From contig QKYT01000149.1 of assembly GCA_003550305.1 (NCBI GenBank), forward strand, positions 92,403 through 156,402: 64,000 nucleotides of DNA. Direction: 5' to 3'. Origin of the DNA: Glomus cerebriforme. Its lineage: Eukaryota > Glomeromycota > Glomeromycetes > Glomerales > Glomeraceae. The notes under the pieces were generated by a model that worked only from the letters and a program-made list of their open reading frames with translations, was not told where the DNA came from and searched no databases. This document shows, one piece after another, positions 1 to 11,269 of the stretch. Numbering within the stretch: the first letter of the stretch is position 1; each line of letters begins with the position of its first letter. The position numbers were made by a program, and so were the translations under genes.

Positions 1-40
1 ATTAATCTCATCTAATTTTATTTATTTATTTAATAATAGA

Positions 41-323
41 TCAAGGAACTTCTATTATTGATGAATGTGATTTTAATGATACCTTTGAAGAAACTAATAA
101 TAGTAATCTTAACCCTGAACAATGGACTAAAATGATTGAAAATTGGATTGAAATGGTTAATATTGAAAATCATTTAGATAGTGAAAACATTGTAGACGAA
201 NAAACTTATNATTTTGAAGTAGGTGGACATGATATTCATCCAGCAGATAATTNATTAGCTAAATGNAAATTACTTGATTTGTTTAATGAGTCTTTAGAAG
301 CTNNAATTTATATAATTCAATAA
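41..323 (+). pseudogene. 3' exon fragment of an unrecognised gene, left-edge partial
   Basis: An open frame runs from just after an AG acceptor at about position 40 to a TAA at 321-323, with no start codon of its own before the internal ATG at 132. The translated stretch is acidic and Asn/Glu-rich (for example NPEQWTKMIENWIEM) and contains several single-base Ns. It is probably the last exon of a gene that begins outside the window, perhaps from one of the organism's multicopy families. I do not recognise the family and see no catalytic motif. The Ns prevent judging whether the exon is intact. Confidence 0.35.
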
Positions 324-407
324 TAAATGTTGNTTCAATAAAGGATTTTTACATTTTACTATAAACATTAATTTTGGCTGGTATTACAGATCATGTAACA
401 TAATTTT

Positions 408-480
408 AAATGACAAATATCACTTGTCATTTAGTCTCCGAAATGATATAATGACACGTGATATGTCACTCATATCATTT
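408..480. repeat. Two adjacent short palindromes (hairpin-forming)
   Basis: Bases 408-432 pair as AAATGACA...TGTCATTT. Bases 441-480 pair as AAATGATAT...ATATCATTT, with a nested TGACA...TGTCA inside. The surrounding sequence (TTTTGGC, GTGACA, TGTCATTT) resembles the small inverted-repeat elements seen elsewhere in the window, so this may be a MITE remnant. Confidence 0.6.
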
Positions 481-964
481 GTGTCATTTCATATTACTTC
501 ACAACACTGTCTTGTAATATATATTATTTAAATTACTAATTTTAAAATTTTTTTCTATTAATAGATTTGAGAATTTCTTTTCTTTTTGCATATTTATTTG
601 AAATAGTATTTCTAGTAATGCATCTCTTAAATTGACTATCTGTATAATGAAAGGAACCTATAAGCTTTTTAGGAATAAATACTAGAAAGTCACATATATT
701 GCAATATATATAATTTGTTGAAAATCTGCCAGGATGAACTCTTTTAATACCACTACTATAGTTGTAGCCAAAATTATTTTAGTATTATGGAAATCCGTAA
801 TTATGTAATTCTGTAATTATTAAGTAATTCATCAAAAAAATTCTGAATTCCATAATTAATTTCAGGTTCCGTAATNAATTTCGTATTACGAAAATATTTG
901 GCCAGAATTAACCTTAATTTTGGCTAAATTATATTTAGAAAATTTAATAAATAATAACTCAGCA

Positions 965-1350
965 TCTAGTGATCCGTTTTGGATAATCTTACCACCATTT
1001 GATTCGTCTTTATATGGCAATTCTAATGGTATTAAGATCATTTAATTTTAATTACTAGATCGTGTTCTGATATTAATAATTGTTAAACATTTATAGTATC
1101 ATAACTTTGTCAATATTAATGCTAGAAATATGATTTTACCGCCATTAGAATCATCTTATCATGACAAATTGAATAATAATAAATTCATTTAAATCTAATC
1201 ATTAGATCATGCTCTGATTTCAATAATCTTTAAATGTTTATAGTATTTTAATTTTGTCAATAATGAAGCTAGAGAAATGAAACATACCATTAGATTCGTC
1301 TCAATGAGACAAAATTAATGGTGGTAAGATCAATAAAATTGGATCACTAG
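965..1350. repeat. Tandem array of three palindromes, period about 150 bp
   Basis: Three units at about 965-1058, 1122-1205 and 1269-1350 each begin with CTAG or a close variant and end with (C/T)TAG. The outermost ends are perfect inverted copies (CTAGTGATCC at 965 and GGATCACTAG at 1341). Internal blocks such as TTACCACCATT and its complement AATGGTGGTAAG also face each other. The spacers between units share a motif around CATGCTCTGAT and GTTTATAGTAT. The array could be a MITE with an internally duplicated body or a small satellite. No coding frame is present. Confidence 0.7.
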
Positions 1351-3314
1351 ATTACAAGCAAATGTTAATTTCAAATTATTACACAAAATGTTAATTAATT
1401 ACAGAATTATGTAATTAATTACGATTACAGAATTTTAGATTTCAGATTTGTCAATTGAATTTTGAAAACAATTATACTAATATCATAAAAGTTTGTATAC
1501 ATTCTAATATATTCTTAAAAAAGATTTTTGGATTCTCTTTAAGTATTTTTCTAAATAGATCACAGATATAAGAGTATCACATTTTTGGTATTTTATGATC
1601 ATGCTTCTTTTCTAAAAGAGATAATGCTTTTTCTATTCTTTCATATTTTTTATTATGATCAGAAGAACAAAGCTTAAAATAAGCATTATTATCTAAATTT
1701 ATTTTTATAAGTGTTTAAGTGAAAAATAACAATTTATAGTTTTTTTAATGATTTATATCATTTTTAATATTATACTTTACTAAATCTAAATTCATTTTTA
1801 TTTAATTATACATCCTTTTTTAAAGAAATTCAGGGTGAAAACAGATTCATAACTGTATATAATTATATTAGTAGAATATGAAAGCAAATATATTATTTAT
1901 TAATATTACTTGTAAAATATATATATATTAAAAAAAAATAAAGTAAAAGCTTTTTATTATATTTTTTATAAAATAATATGTAGATAGAATTGGCTGGTTA
2001 AGAAAAAATAAAAATAAAAATTCTAATATAAAAAAATCCTAATACTGGTATTGAGTCAGAATAGTATTATATAACTATGGTGCAGTAATAATAAAATCAG
2101 GCAAAAAAAATTTTTATTAATATAAAAATAATCAGGTAGTACATGATAAATTTTCTATGTTAATATTTATGTACTAATATTACATGATTATTTTTTTAAA
2201 TGAAAACCTTCTATTCTATTCCACACATGTCCTATTTTTCAATAGTCCAACAATTATTTCCAAAACTTCTTTCACAGCCTTATGCAATAATTGATATACA
2301 TTAAAATTTTTATTTAAAGCCTTCTTGTTAAATTTGATAATAACAGAAAGCTTACTCATAATAAAACAAAAAATGCTAATCTCTGGCCAAAATTATAATG
2401 CTATATATATAGGTAGTTGAAATTATCATTATTAATCTGCTTTTATTTATTTTTGTTTATTTCAAATAAATTTTTGAGTTGTTTGATATTTTGAGTAAAG
2501 TCTTTAAGGTTTGAGTACATTATATTAAACCTTATATCTTTAGTAATGCAAATAAGATTTTTGGCTTTCTATTCACATAATTTATGTTAATATTAAATTA
2601 ATAAATGCAACATATATTATCTTAAATTATATCTTGATTGTATAATCAATTCACCCACAATATTCATTGCTAATTACTTCATATTTAGGTTTCAATATTT
2701 AGGTCTCATACTAAATTCCTTACTTATGATATTTTCTGAGATGTAAAGAGCTATATAAAGTATGATCTAAATATATTCATTATATATGAATTCTAAACTA
2801 TTTATAACTAATAACCTATAATAGTTCATTCTAAACAAAATACTCTTAACATAATGCTTAAAATGCTTATTAGAGTTTTGAATTTTATGGATTTGTAAAG
2901 AAAATAATGGAATAGTATCTGTACTATTTAAGTTAATGCTATATTTTACTAATACTTCACTTAAACTTGTATAAAGAGAATGGATATTTTGGTTTTTCTT
3001 TAAAGGTTTGGAATTTAAACCTTTTTTGCAAGTAATATTGCAAAATCTCTTTCTAATCTGTTTTGCATAAACTTTTCTTCTGTCATCTCAAGAAAGAAGA
3101 AACTATTAAATTTTTCTTGTAAAGTATTCCTAAGTTATTGTTATTGAGCCTAAGGTTCTGTTCTTTAAAAATTTGATAAGGATTTCTGTATTCCAGTTTT
3201 CAACCAAATAAGAGTTATATCTCAGATAAAAAATAATGTTACGTTCAAAGTAAATTACTACTGTTAATGTATAATTTTATGTCACATATGACAAGTCAGG
3301 CAATTTTTAACTAT
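1351..3314. other. AT-rich spacer, nothing supported
   Basis: No open frame of useful length and no recognised RNA gene. The start of the stretch (1380-1440) is rich in AATTAC/GTAATT motifs that also occur at 790-890. The remainder is A/T-rich low-complexity sequence. Confidence 0.6.
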
Positions 3315-3542
3315 CCCAGTATCATTAACACTTTTTTCACCTCTCATGTGACTTTTGACTGATATTATAATATTAAGAAATTAATTATGTGATAAATAAG
3401 GACTGACAAATATGATTTCACACCTTGAAAAAATTCTGTTTCTAAAATACTTAGTGAAAATAAAAAGTGGAGGGGTGTGACATAAAGTGACAAATATTTT
3501 TACTATGATCATATGAGATGGAAAAGTGTTGGTGATACTGGG
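3315..3542. mobile_element. MITE-like element, copy A, with inverted termini
   Basis: The left end CCCAGTATCA (3315) matches the right end TGATACTGGG (3533-3542) exactly. The inverted similarity continues inward for about 38 bp (CACTTTTTTCACCTCTCATGTGA against ATATGAGATGGAAAAGTG). The body contains GACAAATATGATTTCACAC and GTGGAGGGGTGTGAC, which recur almost unchanged in copy B (28.9-29.04 kb) and partly in copy C (54.08-54.22 kb). About 228 bp long with no coding capacity, as expected for a non-autonomous DNA transposon. I could not identify a target-site duplication. Confidence 0.7.
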
Positions 3543-4122
3543 GAAGTGGGTGATTCTCACCATTGCATATTGCATGTGTTCCACTTTCTTAGTAAAAACT
3601 CAAATTATTAATTCATTTATAGGATTAATTAATAACCAGAGCTGGGTTTAAGTTTGAACTAAGTTATTCATCAAATAGTTCAAACCACTGAACTAAACTG
3701 AATAAACTTCTATTCTAAATTGTGATGAGACATAAACAAACAAGTAGCACTCTTAGTAATAAGAGTATCCTACAAAAATAAACAGACAATTGCTGATAAT
3801 ATACCAAACTTGAAAATTGAAAGGTTCAAGACATTTTCCAGACATTGTTTCAGTTCAGCCACGAGACGAGTAATTCGGGCCAAATTTATGGTTCCGGTCA
3901 GAATTACAACTTTGCGTAGCAGTAACAAAAAAGGTGGCTAAACTATTTTTCCGTCATCACGTGACTCTAATTGACTGTTATTAACCTTTATTTTATTATT
4001 TATATATGTTAACGTTACATGTAGACAAATAAAATAAAAGCAATAAGAGAAATAAAAGAAGCTATTCCTATATGTGTAATATTTCAAATATACTGTATTA
4101 GATAAATATCTCTTTGATCCTT

Positions 4123-5567
4123 TTAAATATTGCAAATCGCACCAGCCATATTAAATCTTTTTGATAAATTTTTTATTGGCCAATCCTGACGTAGCATAGC
4201 TCTAAGGAGATCTGGATAAGTCCATCCTATGCCACATGCGGAAATACAACTTAAGCTAGAATGCATGTTGCGTCCCGGACGACCAGGTCCTGTCATATTG
4301 GGCTTCATATTTAAATCAAATAAAGCAAATTGTTTTCCCGATGCTATCCTACGGCAGTCTAATCGGATTGGGGCCAATGGTTTTATTATTTGTGCAGCTT
4401 GTTCACAGTCTCGAGCAACCTGTTGATATGTTGGGTCTTTTATTTCTTCATCATTAAGCAGTGTACTGTTTTCCATTACAGCAACTACACCGCTATAAGG
4501 GGCAATACCGTCATGATGATTAAATCGCTTTACTATTGGTAAATGCCAATATTTATCTAAATTTATGCTTTTAAAATTGATATCATACTTTCCGGGAGGC
4601 ATAACAGTCACAGTTATTTCTTCTCCTTCCAAATATTGTTCAAGGATTAAGGGATCTCCATATTCAGAATAACGTTGTCCATCAATTACAGCTCCAGAGG
4701 TTAGAAGATTTTTAGCATGCTCTTTCAACTGTTCCATAGTATTAACCTTTTTAACTCCTTGGCTTCCTCTTCCACGTATAGGTTTAACAACAGCAGGGAG
4801 ACGGATATTGTTCTTGTATAAAGTATCTAGGGTTAGACTATTCAACTCGTATGCGCCATTATGAGTAGTGTTGCCAATAAGGATTGCATGGGGAACTAAA
4901 AGTCCACGGCTTCTCATTAGTTCGTTCGCAATCCATTTGTTATCAAATTTTTGCACTTTTGACGGAGGGTGGCCGACAAGCTTAATATCTTCTCCAAGTT
5001 TCATGTAATTTAGTGGATGAACATCAAATAAAATGGTATTCGCCCACAGTGTCTTTGCTCCTTTGGCGAGTGCTGCATTAATCCCTTCTTCCGTATCAGG
5101 AAAAACCCAATCCATATTAATGGTTGGGCGAGGTTTATCAACAGGAGTAATTATGGGGATGCTATTAGATTTCAATGCATATCCTATATCTGCTCCACTA
5201 TCGCTATAACCACCGGGCTTCATTGGTTTTCTAATTCCGTCAATAACTGGAGGTTGCAATGCTTGATATAGTATGGCGGTTGGGGTGAATTCGGAGCTAG
5301 ATACTGAGTCATTATCATCTTTTCTTCCGCCATAATAATTATAATCATTATTTAATCTAATGCCTGTACTTATTTCACATCTAGAAACGTAATTGACATT
5401 ATAATTAATTGGCATATAAGGTGCGTACGGCCTAGTAGCGCGTCGATACTTATAAATATTGGATAAATTTTTTAGCATTATGGGAGCGCTATCGTTTATC
5501 CAAACCCGACGTAGTTTACGGTTTCCAGTAAATTCAGTACGACCATGCAAGAGCCGGTGATTATCCA
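4123..5567 (-). CDS. ATP-grasp ligase-like protein with a TauD-type dioxygenase tail at its N-terminus (5' incomplete)
   Basis: The open frame ends at TAA 4123-4125. It opens at an AG acceptor (GATAG just above 5567), because an in-frame stop lies a few codons upstream and there is no ATG near the start. The first visible residues, DNHRLLHGRTEFTGNRKLRR, match the C-terminal iron-ligand (His) and 2-oxoglutarate-binding (Arg) block of the TauD/gamma-butyrobetaine dioxygenase family. After a poorly conserved linker (about residues 45-140) comes an ATP-grasp fold of the D-Ala-D-Ala ligase type: nucleotide-binding Lys in AVVKPIRGRGSQG (about 262-273), LEQYLEGEE (about 311-319), and metal-binding IRLDCR (about 403) and DLNMKPN (about 420). 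This would be an oxygenase-ligase fusion making an amide or peptide-like product; the substrate is unknown. No exon for the rest of the dioxygenase could be found up to 7 kb, so the gene is either truncated or has a distant 5' exon. An alternative start is the internal ATG at about residue 33. Confidence 0.7.
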
Positions 5568-7769
5568 CTATCAAGATTTATGATGTTTCCTTAAGGATGA
5601 TTTTAAGTTGGAATTTTGGTAATTGTTGTGAAGGATTCGAATGTGATCAGGTGATTTGTCGATCAATTAAAATTAAACACTGAAAACAATTAATCTTAAT
5701 AATTATTTTTTTAAAAAGAATGAAACCTCTCTTTAAAGAATAAAAAACTAATACAAAGAAGAGCTAATAAAGAAGCATTACTAACTCTCCACTCAAGAAC
5801 CAAAGATCTAAATAAATAAAAAATAGTTAGAAACGAAAAAAAAAGGAAAAAAACTAACAAAATAAAAAAAAAATTATTACCTGTTACTTAGTGGGAGTCG
5901 TCTAGAAACTCTAGAAATCGGTTTTAGGAATCAGTTTTTAGGAAACAGGGCTTTAGAAAAAGCTTTTAAAAGACGAACAATAAAAAAAACCATTATACAA
6001 TGGTGGCTTAGAGTTATGCAGATCAAATGATATTTATAGTTTATATAGTATAACGTGATTTTATTTTTGTAGTCATAATTTGAAAATCTGATAGCTTACG
6101 TTTATCTGTATAAGGTGAAAAATTAATTTCTGTGAAAGCAATAGTATAAAATAAAACAATTTTCTTGAAAAAAGGAAGATGATGAGATCAAAGAGGAGAA
6201 ACATAAATTTCTTTATATATCCATTTAAAATCATGTGAATTAACTGAACAAAGAGAATAGTATTTATATTAATATGATGATTATATTATTATTTTTTATA
6301 AGGGAGTTTATTTGTTTATTTGAAATTTACTTACTCCGTTATTTAATACCTCTATCATGAACAATAACAGAAAAAAGAATTTTCAACAAAAAAAGACCAT
6401 TTGTGATAACATTAATTAAGAAGTAGTATAATCAATGTTAATATTATTATTATAATAATAATGAAGGAGTTTATTTGTTTATTTGAAATTTACTTCATTA
6501 TTTTAATATAAAAAGTTATTATGTATAATATAGTTAATGTTATTGTCCAGAGCGAAGCGAAGGACTATATATATTTACGTAAGGTGATAAATGAAAGATC
6601 ACGTGCAATTTCTGGTTGTCCGTACACGTAAATTGACGAATAAAAATTGTTGTTTTGATTGTTTTGATATTACATTGTGACAAGATATACCGATAACAAT
6701 AAATAATATTGCACAAATAGTTTTTTTCCTCAAAGCTCCGGACTTACAATGGTTTCCATTGCTTAGTGATATCATCAATATGATCAAGTTTCATTAAACT
6801 TCTGATTATCCAATTAAAGTTATTTGTTTTGGATATATATACAGTATATAAATAATCAAAAAAATTTGCAAAAAAAAAAATCCTTTTTCTTCTATTATTA
6901 CCTTTTTTATTTCATATAACTGTTTTGCAAAACCAAGATTTTTTTTAAAAAAAACTTTATATAGTTAATATAGTAAGTAGTGCTTAATTCTTTTGAATAG
7001 TTTTAATAATTAATAATTATTTGCTTATAAATAATAAATGACATAGTGTTAGGAATTGGTAGTTTAATAAACATCATCATAATCTTTATTAACTTTTTTT
7101 AGGTTATATTGTAATTTATTATAGATATAAGTATATAACATATGTTTATATCCTAATTCTTTTATTTTTTTTATAATCATATTTATTTTGTATGAATTCT
7201 TTAAATAATATAATGCTTAATTACAATTTTTATTAATTATTATTTTTTTTATTTTATTTTATTTNTTTNTTTATTTATTATTTATAAAAATACTCTTACA
7301 ATATTGGATATAATATCATCATAATATAGATGTAATATTAATTTGGTATTTTTTTAAAAAAATTAATTAAATTATAACTTTATCATAAGTTATATATCAA
7401 ATTATAAGTCTATTTAATATCAACAGCATAAGAGAGATTAAATATAGAATATGTATGGTAAAAGTATTCTGTAATACTTATAGCTCTACTCTGACTTCAA
7501 AAGTACTATCTAATCAACAAAATATATAATTAGTCTTTAACTCTTATATATTTAGACTACTAACATAAGTAGATATATATTGCAAGCAGAACTTACTAAC
7601 CTTTACTTGTTAAACTTAGGATTTCAAAATCCTAAAAATTAAATTATGTAATTTTTGATCTTTCTCTTAATAGTTTATAAGTTAACTTAGAATATAAATA
7701 TGTATGTATTATTTAATTATATAGAAGTTTATTAGATAAATAGTTAATTAAGTGACATAATAAATACTT
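5568..7769. other. Non-coding AT-rich spacer upstream of the ATP-grasp gene
   Basis: All three minus-strand frames are stopped within about 120 bp upstream of the ATP-grasp exon. A GC-richer island around 6547-6570 (GAGCGAAGCGAAGGAC) stands out but I cannot name it. The motif GAAATTTACTT... preceded by TTTATTTGTTTATTT occurs twice (about 6307 and 6470), a short local duplication. No RNA gene was recognised. Confidence 0.5.
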
Positions 7770-8355
7770 TGTGATTAAAGAAATGGTAGGGTTGATATTT
7801 ATCATGGTAAGGATTGAAAGAGACCAATAACGAAAAGACAAAGTTCAGACTAGGGCTTTACCACTTTATTTTATAATGGAAAATAAAGAAAAACTTTTAT
7901 GAATAAAACTTCTTTTCCTTTTTATTTTAATATTTCTTATGGGTAAAACCAAAGTTACATTCTTATTTCTCCAAGTTTATTTATACAAAGTAAATGTTCT
8001 ACAAATACATAATTATTAATAATCAGGCTATGTAAAGAATTACGTAAATAAATATTCTAAGATATTCTAAGACTTTTCATCTCTTTCTTTTACTAATGAT
8101 TACTAATTATTAATAATAANAAATTACTCCTTCTATGATGTAATTGTACTCCTCCATTTAATGACTTATGATGACTCATAATTAATCATGCAGATCTTTT
8201 AATTATCCATCTTGTTGATCATTTACTTTGCCTCCTATGATGTAATATGTTGAACATTTACTTTGTCATATTTACTTCGCTATCTTACTACTATTACGTT
8301 ACATATTATTCTTTATTCTAAAACAAATACTTCTTTCTTTAAATCTCCAGTTACA
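7770..8355. repeat. Left terminal direct repeat (LTR-like)
   Basis: About 586 bp. It shares AATAACGAAAAGACAAAGTT, AAACTTCTTTTCCTTTTTAT and GATATTCTAAGA blocks in the same order with the right copy. It retains a segment near its 3' end (about 8275-8315) that is absent from the right copy. Confidence 0.7.
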
Positions 8356-8852
8356 GCTATCTTGCACCAAAAAAATTTGTGTCTTGCAAAATATAATAAA
8401 AATAACTACCATATTTTCTTAAAATAAAAATAATAATATTTTCTTAAAAATAAACATGAAATTTAAATAACTTTCATTAATTTTAATCCTTCTCAACCAT
8501 TTTTCGTTATGGTGATAAAATAATTTAACGATAACAGAACAAACCAAGCAAAATTTCTATTAATCATTATTTTTACTTGTATAAGTTGGTATGGACTTTT
8601 ACCTACTGTATGAGGTTTACTAATTCCATTCTTCAATATTTGGTGCAGAATATCTTCATGGACTTTAATAAAAATTCTTGTCTTTAGACTTATACGAGAT
8701 CAAAAGTGAAGTTTTTTAGATAGAACAGTGATATATAAGCTTGTCCAGTATGATATGAACATCTTAGATTGAAGATATATTCTTTCTATATAAGAACAGT
8801 AGTACGAAGACATATTCCCCTTCACTTTAATTACTCAGGTCCTCCACCACTT

Positions 8853-9408
8853 TGTGACTGAAAGAATGGTAGGGATTAATGTTTATCACGATAAGGATCA
8901 GAAGAGAGTAATAACGAAAAGACAAAGTTTAGACTAGGGCTTCATCACTTTATTTTATAATAGAAAATAAAGAAAAACTTTTATAAATAAAACTTCTTTT
9001 CCTTTTTATTTCAATATTTCTTATGGGTAAAACTAAAGTTACATTCTTATTTCTCCAAACTTATTTATACAAAGTAAATATTCTATAAATACATAATTAT
9101 TAATAATTATCAGGCTACATAAAGAACTACGTAAATAAATATTCTAAGATATTCTAAGACTTTTTATCTCTTTCTTTTACTAATGATTACTAATTATTAA
9201 TAATAATAAATTACTTCTTCTATAATGTAATTGTACTCTTCCATTTAATGACTTATGATGACTCATAATTAATCATGCAAATCTCATGATTATATATCTC
9301 ATTGATCTTCTACTTTGTCTCCTATGATATAATATATTAATCATTTACTTTGCCACATTTACTTCACTAAAACGAATACTTCTTTCTTACTTCAAATCTC
9401 CAGTTACA
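8853..9408. repeat. Right terminal direct repeat (LTR-like)
   Basis: About 556 bp, clearly alignable over its full length with the left copy but with many single-base differences. It has one internal deletion of roughly 40 bp near the 3' end. That degree of divergence suggests an old insertion. Confidence 0.7.
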
Positions 9409-10480
9409 ACATATAATTAGATAACACAATAATAATATAAGAATCATATTAAAGTTATATGATAAAAAAATAGTTAGAAGAAGAAAACATAAAGAAAAAA
9501 AGGGAATATAAAAAAAAATAAGAATACGTATATGAAAGAAAGTAATTACAATGATATTATAATGATATAATATTTAGAGTAATAAGTATAAGTCATAATT
9601 TGTAATAAATAAAGAAGAAATGGTAATAACAAAGAAAAAAAAAAAGAAATATTAAGGAATAAAATTTCTTAGAATATATTTTTGTATAACAAAATTTATT
9701 ATAAATAAGGTAGCTTTTGGTTTTGATAAAAATAGAACTTTATAATTTGAAAAATAAGAAAAATAAATAAAATAAATAAACATAACTATTAAAATACAAA
9801 TTTTTAATTTTTTGGTTATTTCTTATAAGTAAATAACTACTGGGTAAACTACCAGTATAATCTTTAAAATGCAAACTTTGGACTTTTAATTTTTTTTGTA
9901 TATTTCTTTCACTTTTAATGAAATATTGATTAACATTACGAGAATACTAACTTCTACATATTTTTTTTTATTTTTCATTGATAAAATAAAGTATTAAAAC
10001 CTCCAATATCCATATTGAAATCTCTATCAAGATGTTTTTCATCATACTGTTTATCATCATCTTATCTTACCATATAGGTCTTGATTTTATAAAATTCATA
10101 TTTAAAATCTAAATGGGTATCTAATAAGGATTACTTACTGGTAAAATTATTATTTTGTAGATAATACATAATTATAACGATAATAATTGAATTAATGATT
10201 TTATCACTATTAGTTAATTTATAATAAATAGTCTTTACCTATTAGACTTATCACTATTATTTCATCCTCTCATTCTATAATATAGGTCTTGTGATAGTTA
10301 TAATATATTTTTCTTATTATTGTTACAATAAAACTAGAGGATTTTGGCAAATTGGTATAATGAGTTAGATAGTTTTTAATATCATTGTTTTATTATATAA
10401 TATTTTTATATTTATTCTTTTTTCTTTTTTTGAAATTAATATTAAATAAATTATATCATTATCTTCTTTATTATTTAAAA
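9409..10480. other. AT-rich spacer, nothing supported
   Basis: A/T homopolymer-rich sequence with no sizeable open frame or recognised repeat. Confidence 0.55.
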
Positions 10481-10558
10481 ACACTGCAGTCATATGGACG
10501 TTACGTTTAAACTACCCACATAAATAACTATGTATTTACAATTGTGTGACTGCAGTGT
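10481..10558. repeat. Short inverted repeat (12-bp perfect arms)
   Basis: ACACTGCAGTCA at 10481 is the exact reverse complement of TGACTGCAGTGT at 10547, separated by about 54 bp that includes TTACGTTTAAACTACCCAC. It may be a cruciform-forming MITE remnant next to the assembly gap. Confidence 0.55.
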
Positions 10559-10639
10559 GTAACACATGTAACATATGTAATAGTTATATTAGTTACAATT
10601 GCATAATATAATGACGCGTCAAAATGACAAATTACGCGT

Positions 10640-10933
10640 NNNNNNNNNNNNNNNNNNNNNNNNNNNNNNNNNNNNNNNNNNNNNNNNNNNNNNNNNNNNN
10701 NNNNNNNNNNNNNNNNNNNNNNNNNNNNNNNNNNNNNNNNNNNNNNNNNNNNNNNNNNNNNNNNNNNNNNNNNNNNNNNNNNNNNNNNNNNNNNNNNNNN
10801 NNNNNNNNNNNNNNNNNNNNNNNNNNNNNNNNNNNNNNNNNNNNNNNNNNNNNNNNNNNNNNNNNNNNNNNNNNNNNNNNNNNNNNNNNNNNNNNNNNNN
10901 NNNNNNNNNNNNNNNNNNNNNNNNNNNNNNNNN
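10640..10933. other. Assembly gap (294 N)
   Basis: A run of undetermined bases. The right edge enters a polypurine tandem repeat, which is the likely reason the assembly broke here. Confidence 0.95.
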
Positions 10934-11250
10934 AAAACAGAAGAAGAAGAAAAAAAAAGAGAGAAAGGAAAAAAAAAAGTTAGAAGAAATTAACGAAGAA
11001 AAAAAAAAGAGAAAGTAAAAAAAAATTAGAAGAAATTAACGAAGAAAAAAACAAAAAGAAGAACAAAAGGAAGAACAAAAGAACAAAACAGAAAAAGAAG
11101 GAAAAAAAAATTAGAAGAAATTAATGAAGAAAAAAACAAAAAGAAAAACAAAAAGGAAGAACAAAAAGAAAAACAAAAAGAAAAAGAAGAAAAAAAAAGA
11201 AGTTAAAAGAAATTAACAAAGAAAAAAACAAAAAAAAGGAAAGAAGACCT
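10934..11250 (+). repeat. Polypurine tandem repeat on the + strand
   Basis: Almost pure A/G, with recurring units of the form TTAGAAGAAATTAA(C/T)GAAG followed by A-rich AAC/AAG runs. At least four units start near 10979, 11025, 11110 and 11206. Such tracts can form triplex DNA and stall polymerases. Confidence 0.75.
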
Positions 11251-11269
11251 GAAGAATGACTCACCTGTA

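Larger units (their letters stand above)
7770..9408. mobile_element. Short LTR-type element (TRIM-like) without coding interior
   Basis: Two long direct repeats, 7770-8355 and 8853-9408, flank a 497-bp interior. Each begins TGTGA(C/T) followed by GAATGGTAGGG or a close variant, and ends with AAATCTCCAGTTACA, which fits the TG...CA rule of LTRs. The interior has no open frame for gag or pol, so the element would depend on proteins supplied elsewhere. I could not find a matching target-site duplication, a clear primer-binding site or a purine tract. An ordinary segmental duplication is therefore the main alternative. Confidence 0.6.

Noticed and set aside
3381..3584. 67-codon minus-strand open frame
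   Set aside because: Lies inside the MITE-like copy A and reflects its composition; no homology signal.
3938..4135. 65-codon minus-strand frame overlapping the end of the ATP-grasp gene
   Set aside because: Falls in the 3' UTR, is rich in Tyr/Phe from AT-rich DNA, and overlaps a well-supported gene end.
6599..6787. 62-codon minus-strand frame considered as a missing dioxygenase exon
   Set aside because: No TauD motif (no HxD or neighbouring signature) and no matching splice context to the ATP-grasp exon.
10599..11018. Open frames across the N gap
   Set aside because: They exist only because the gap is read as open; the visible part is polypurine repeat.
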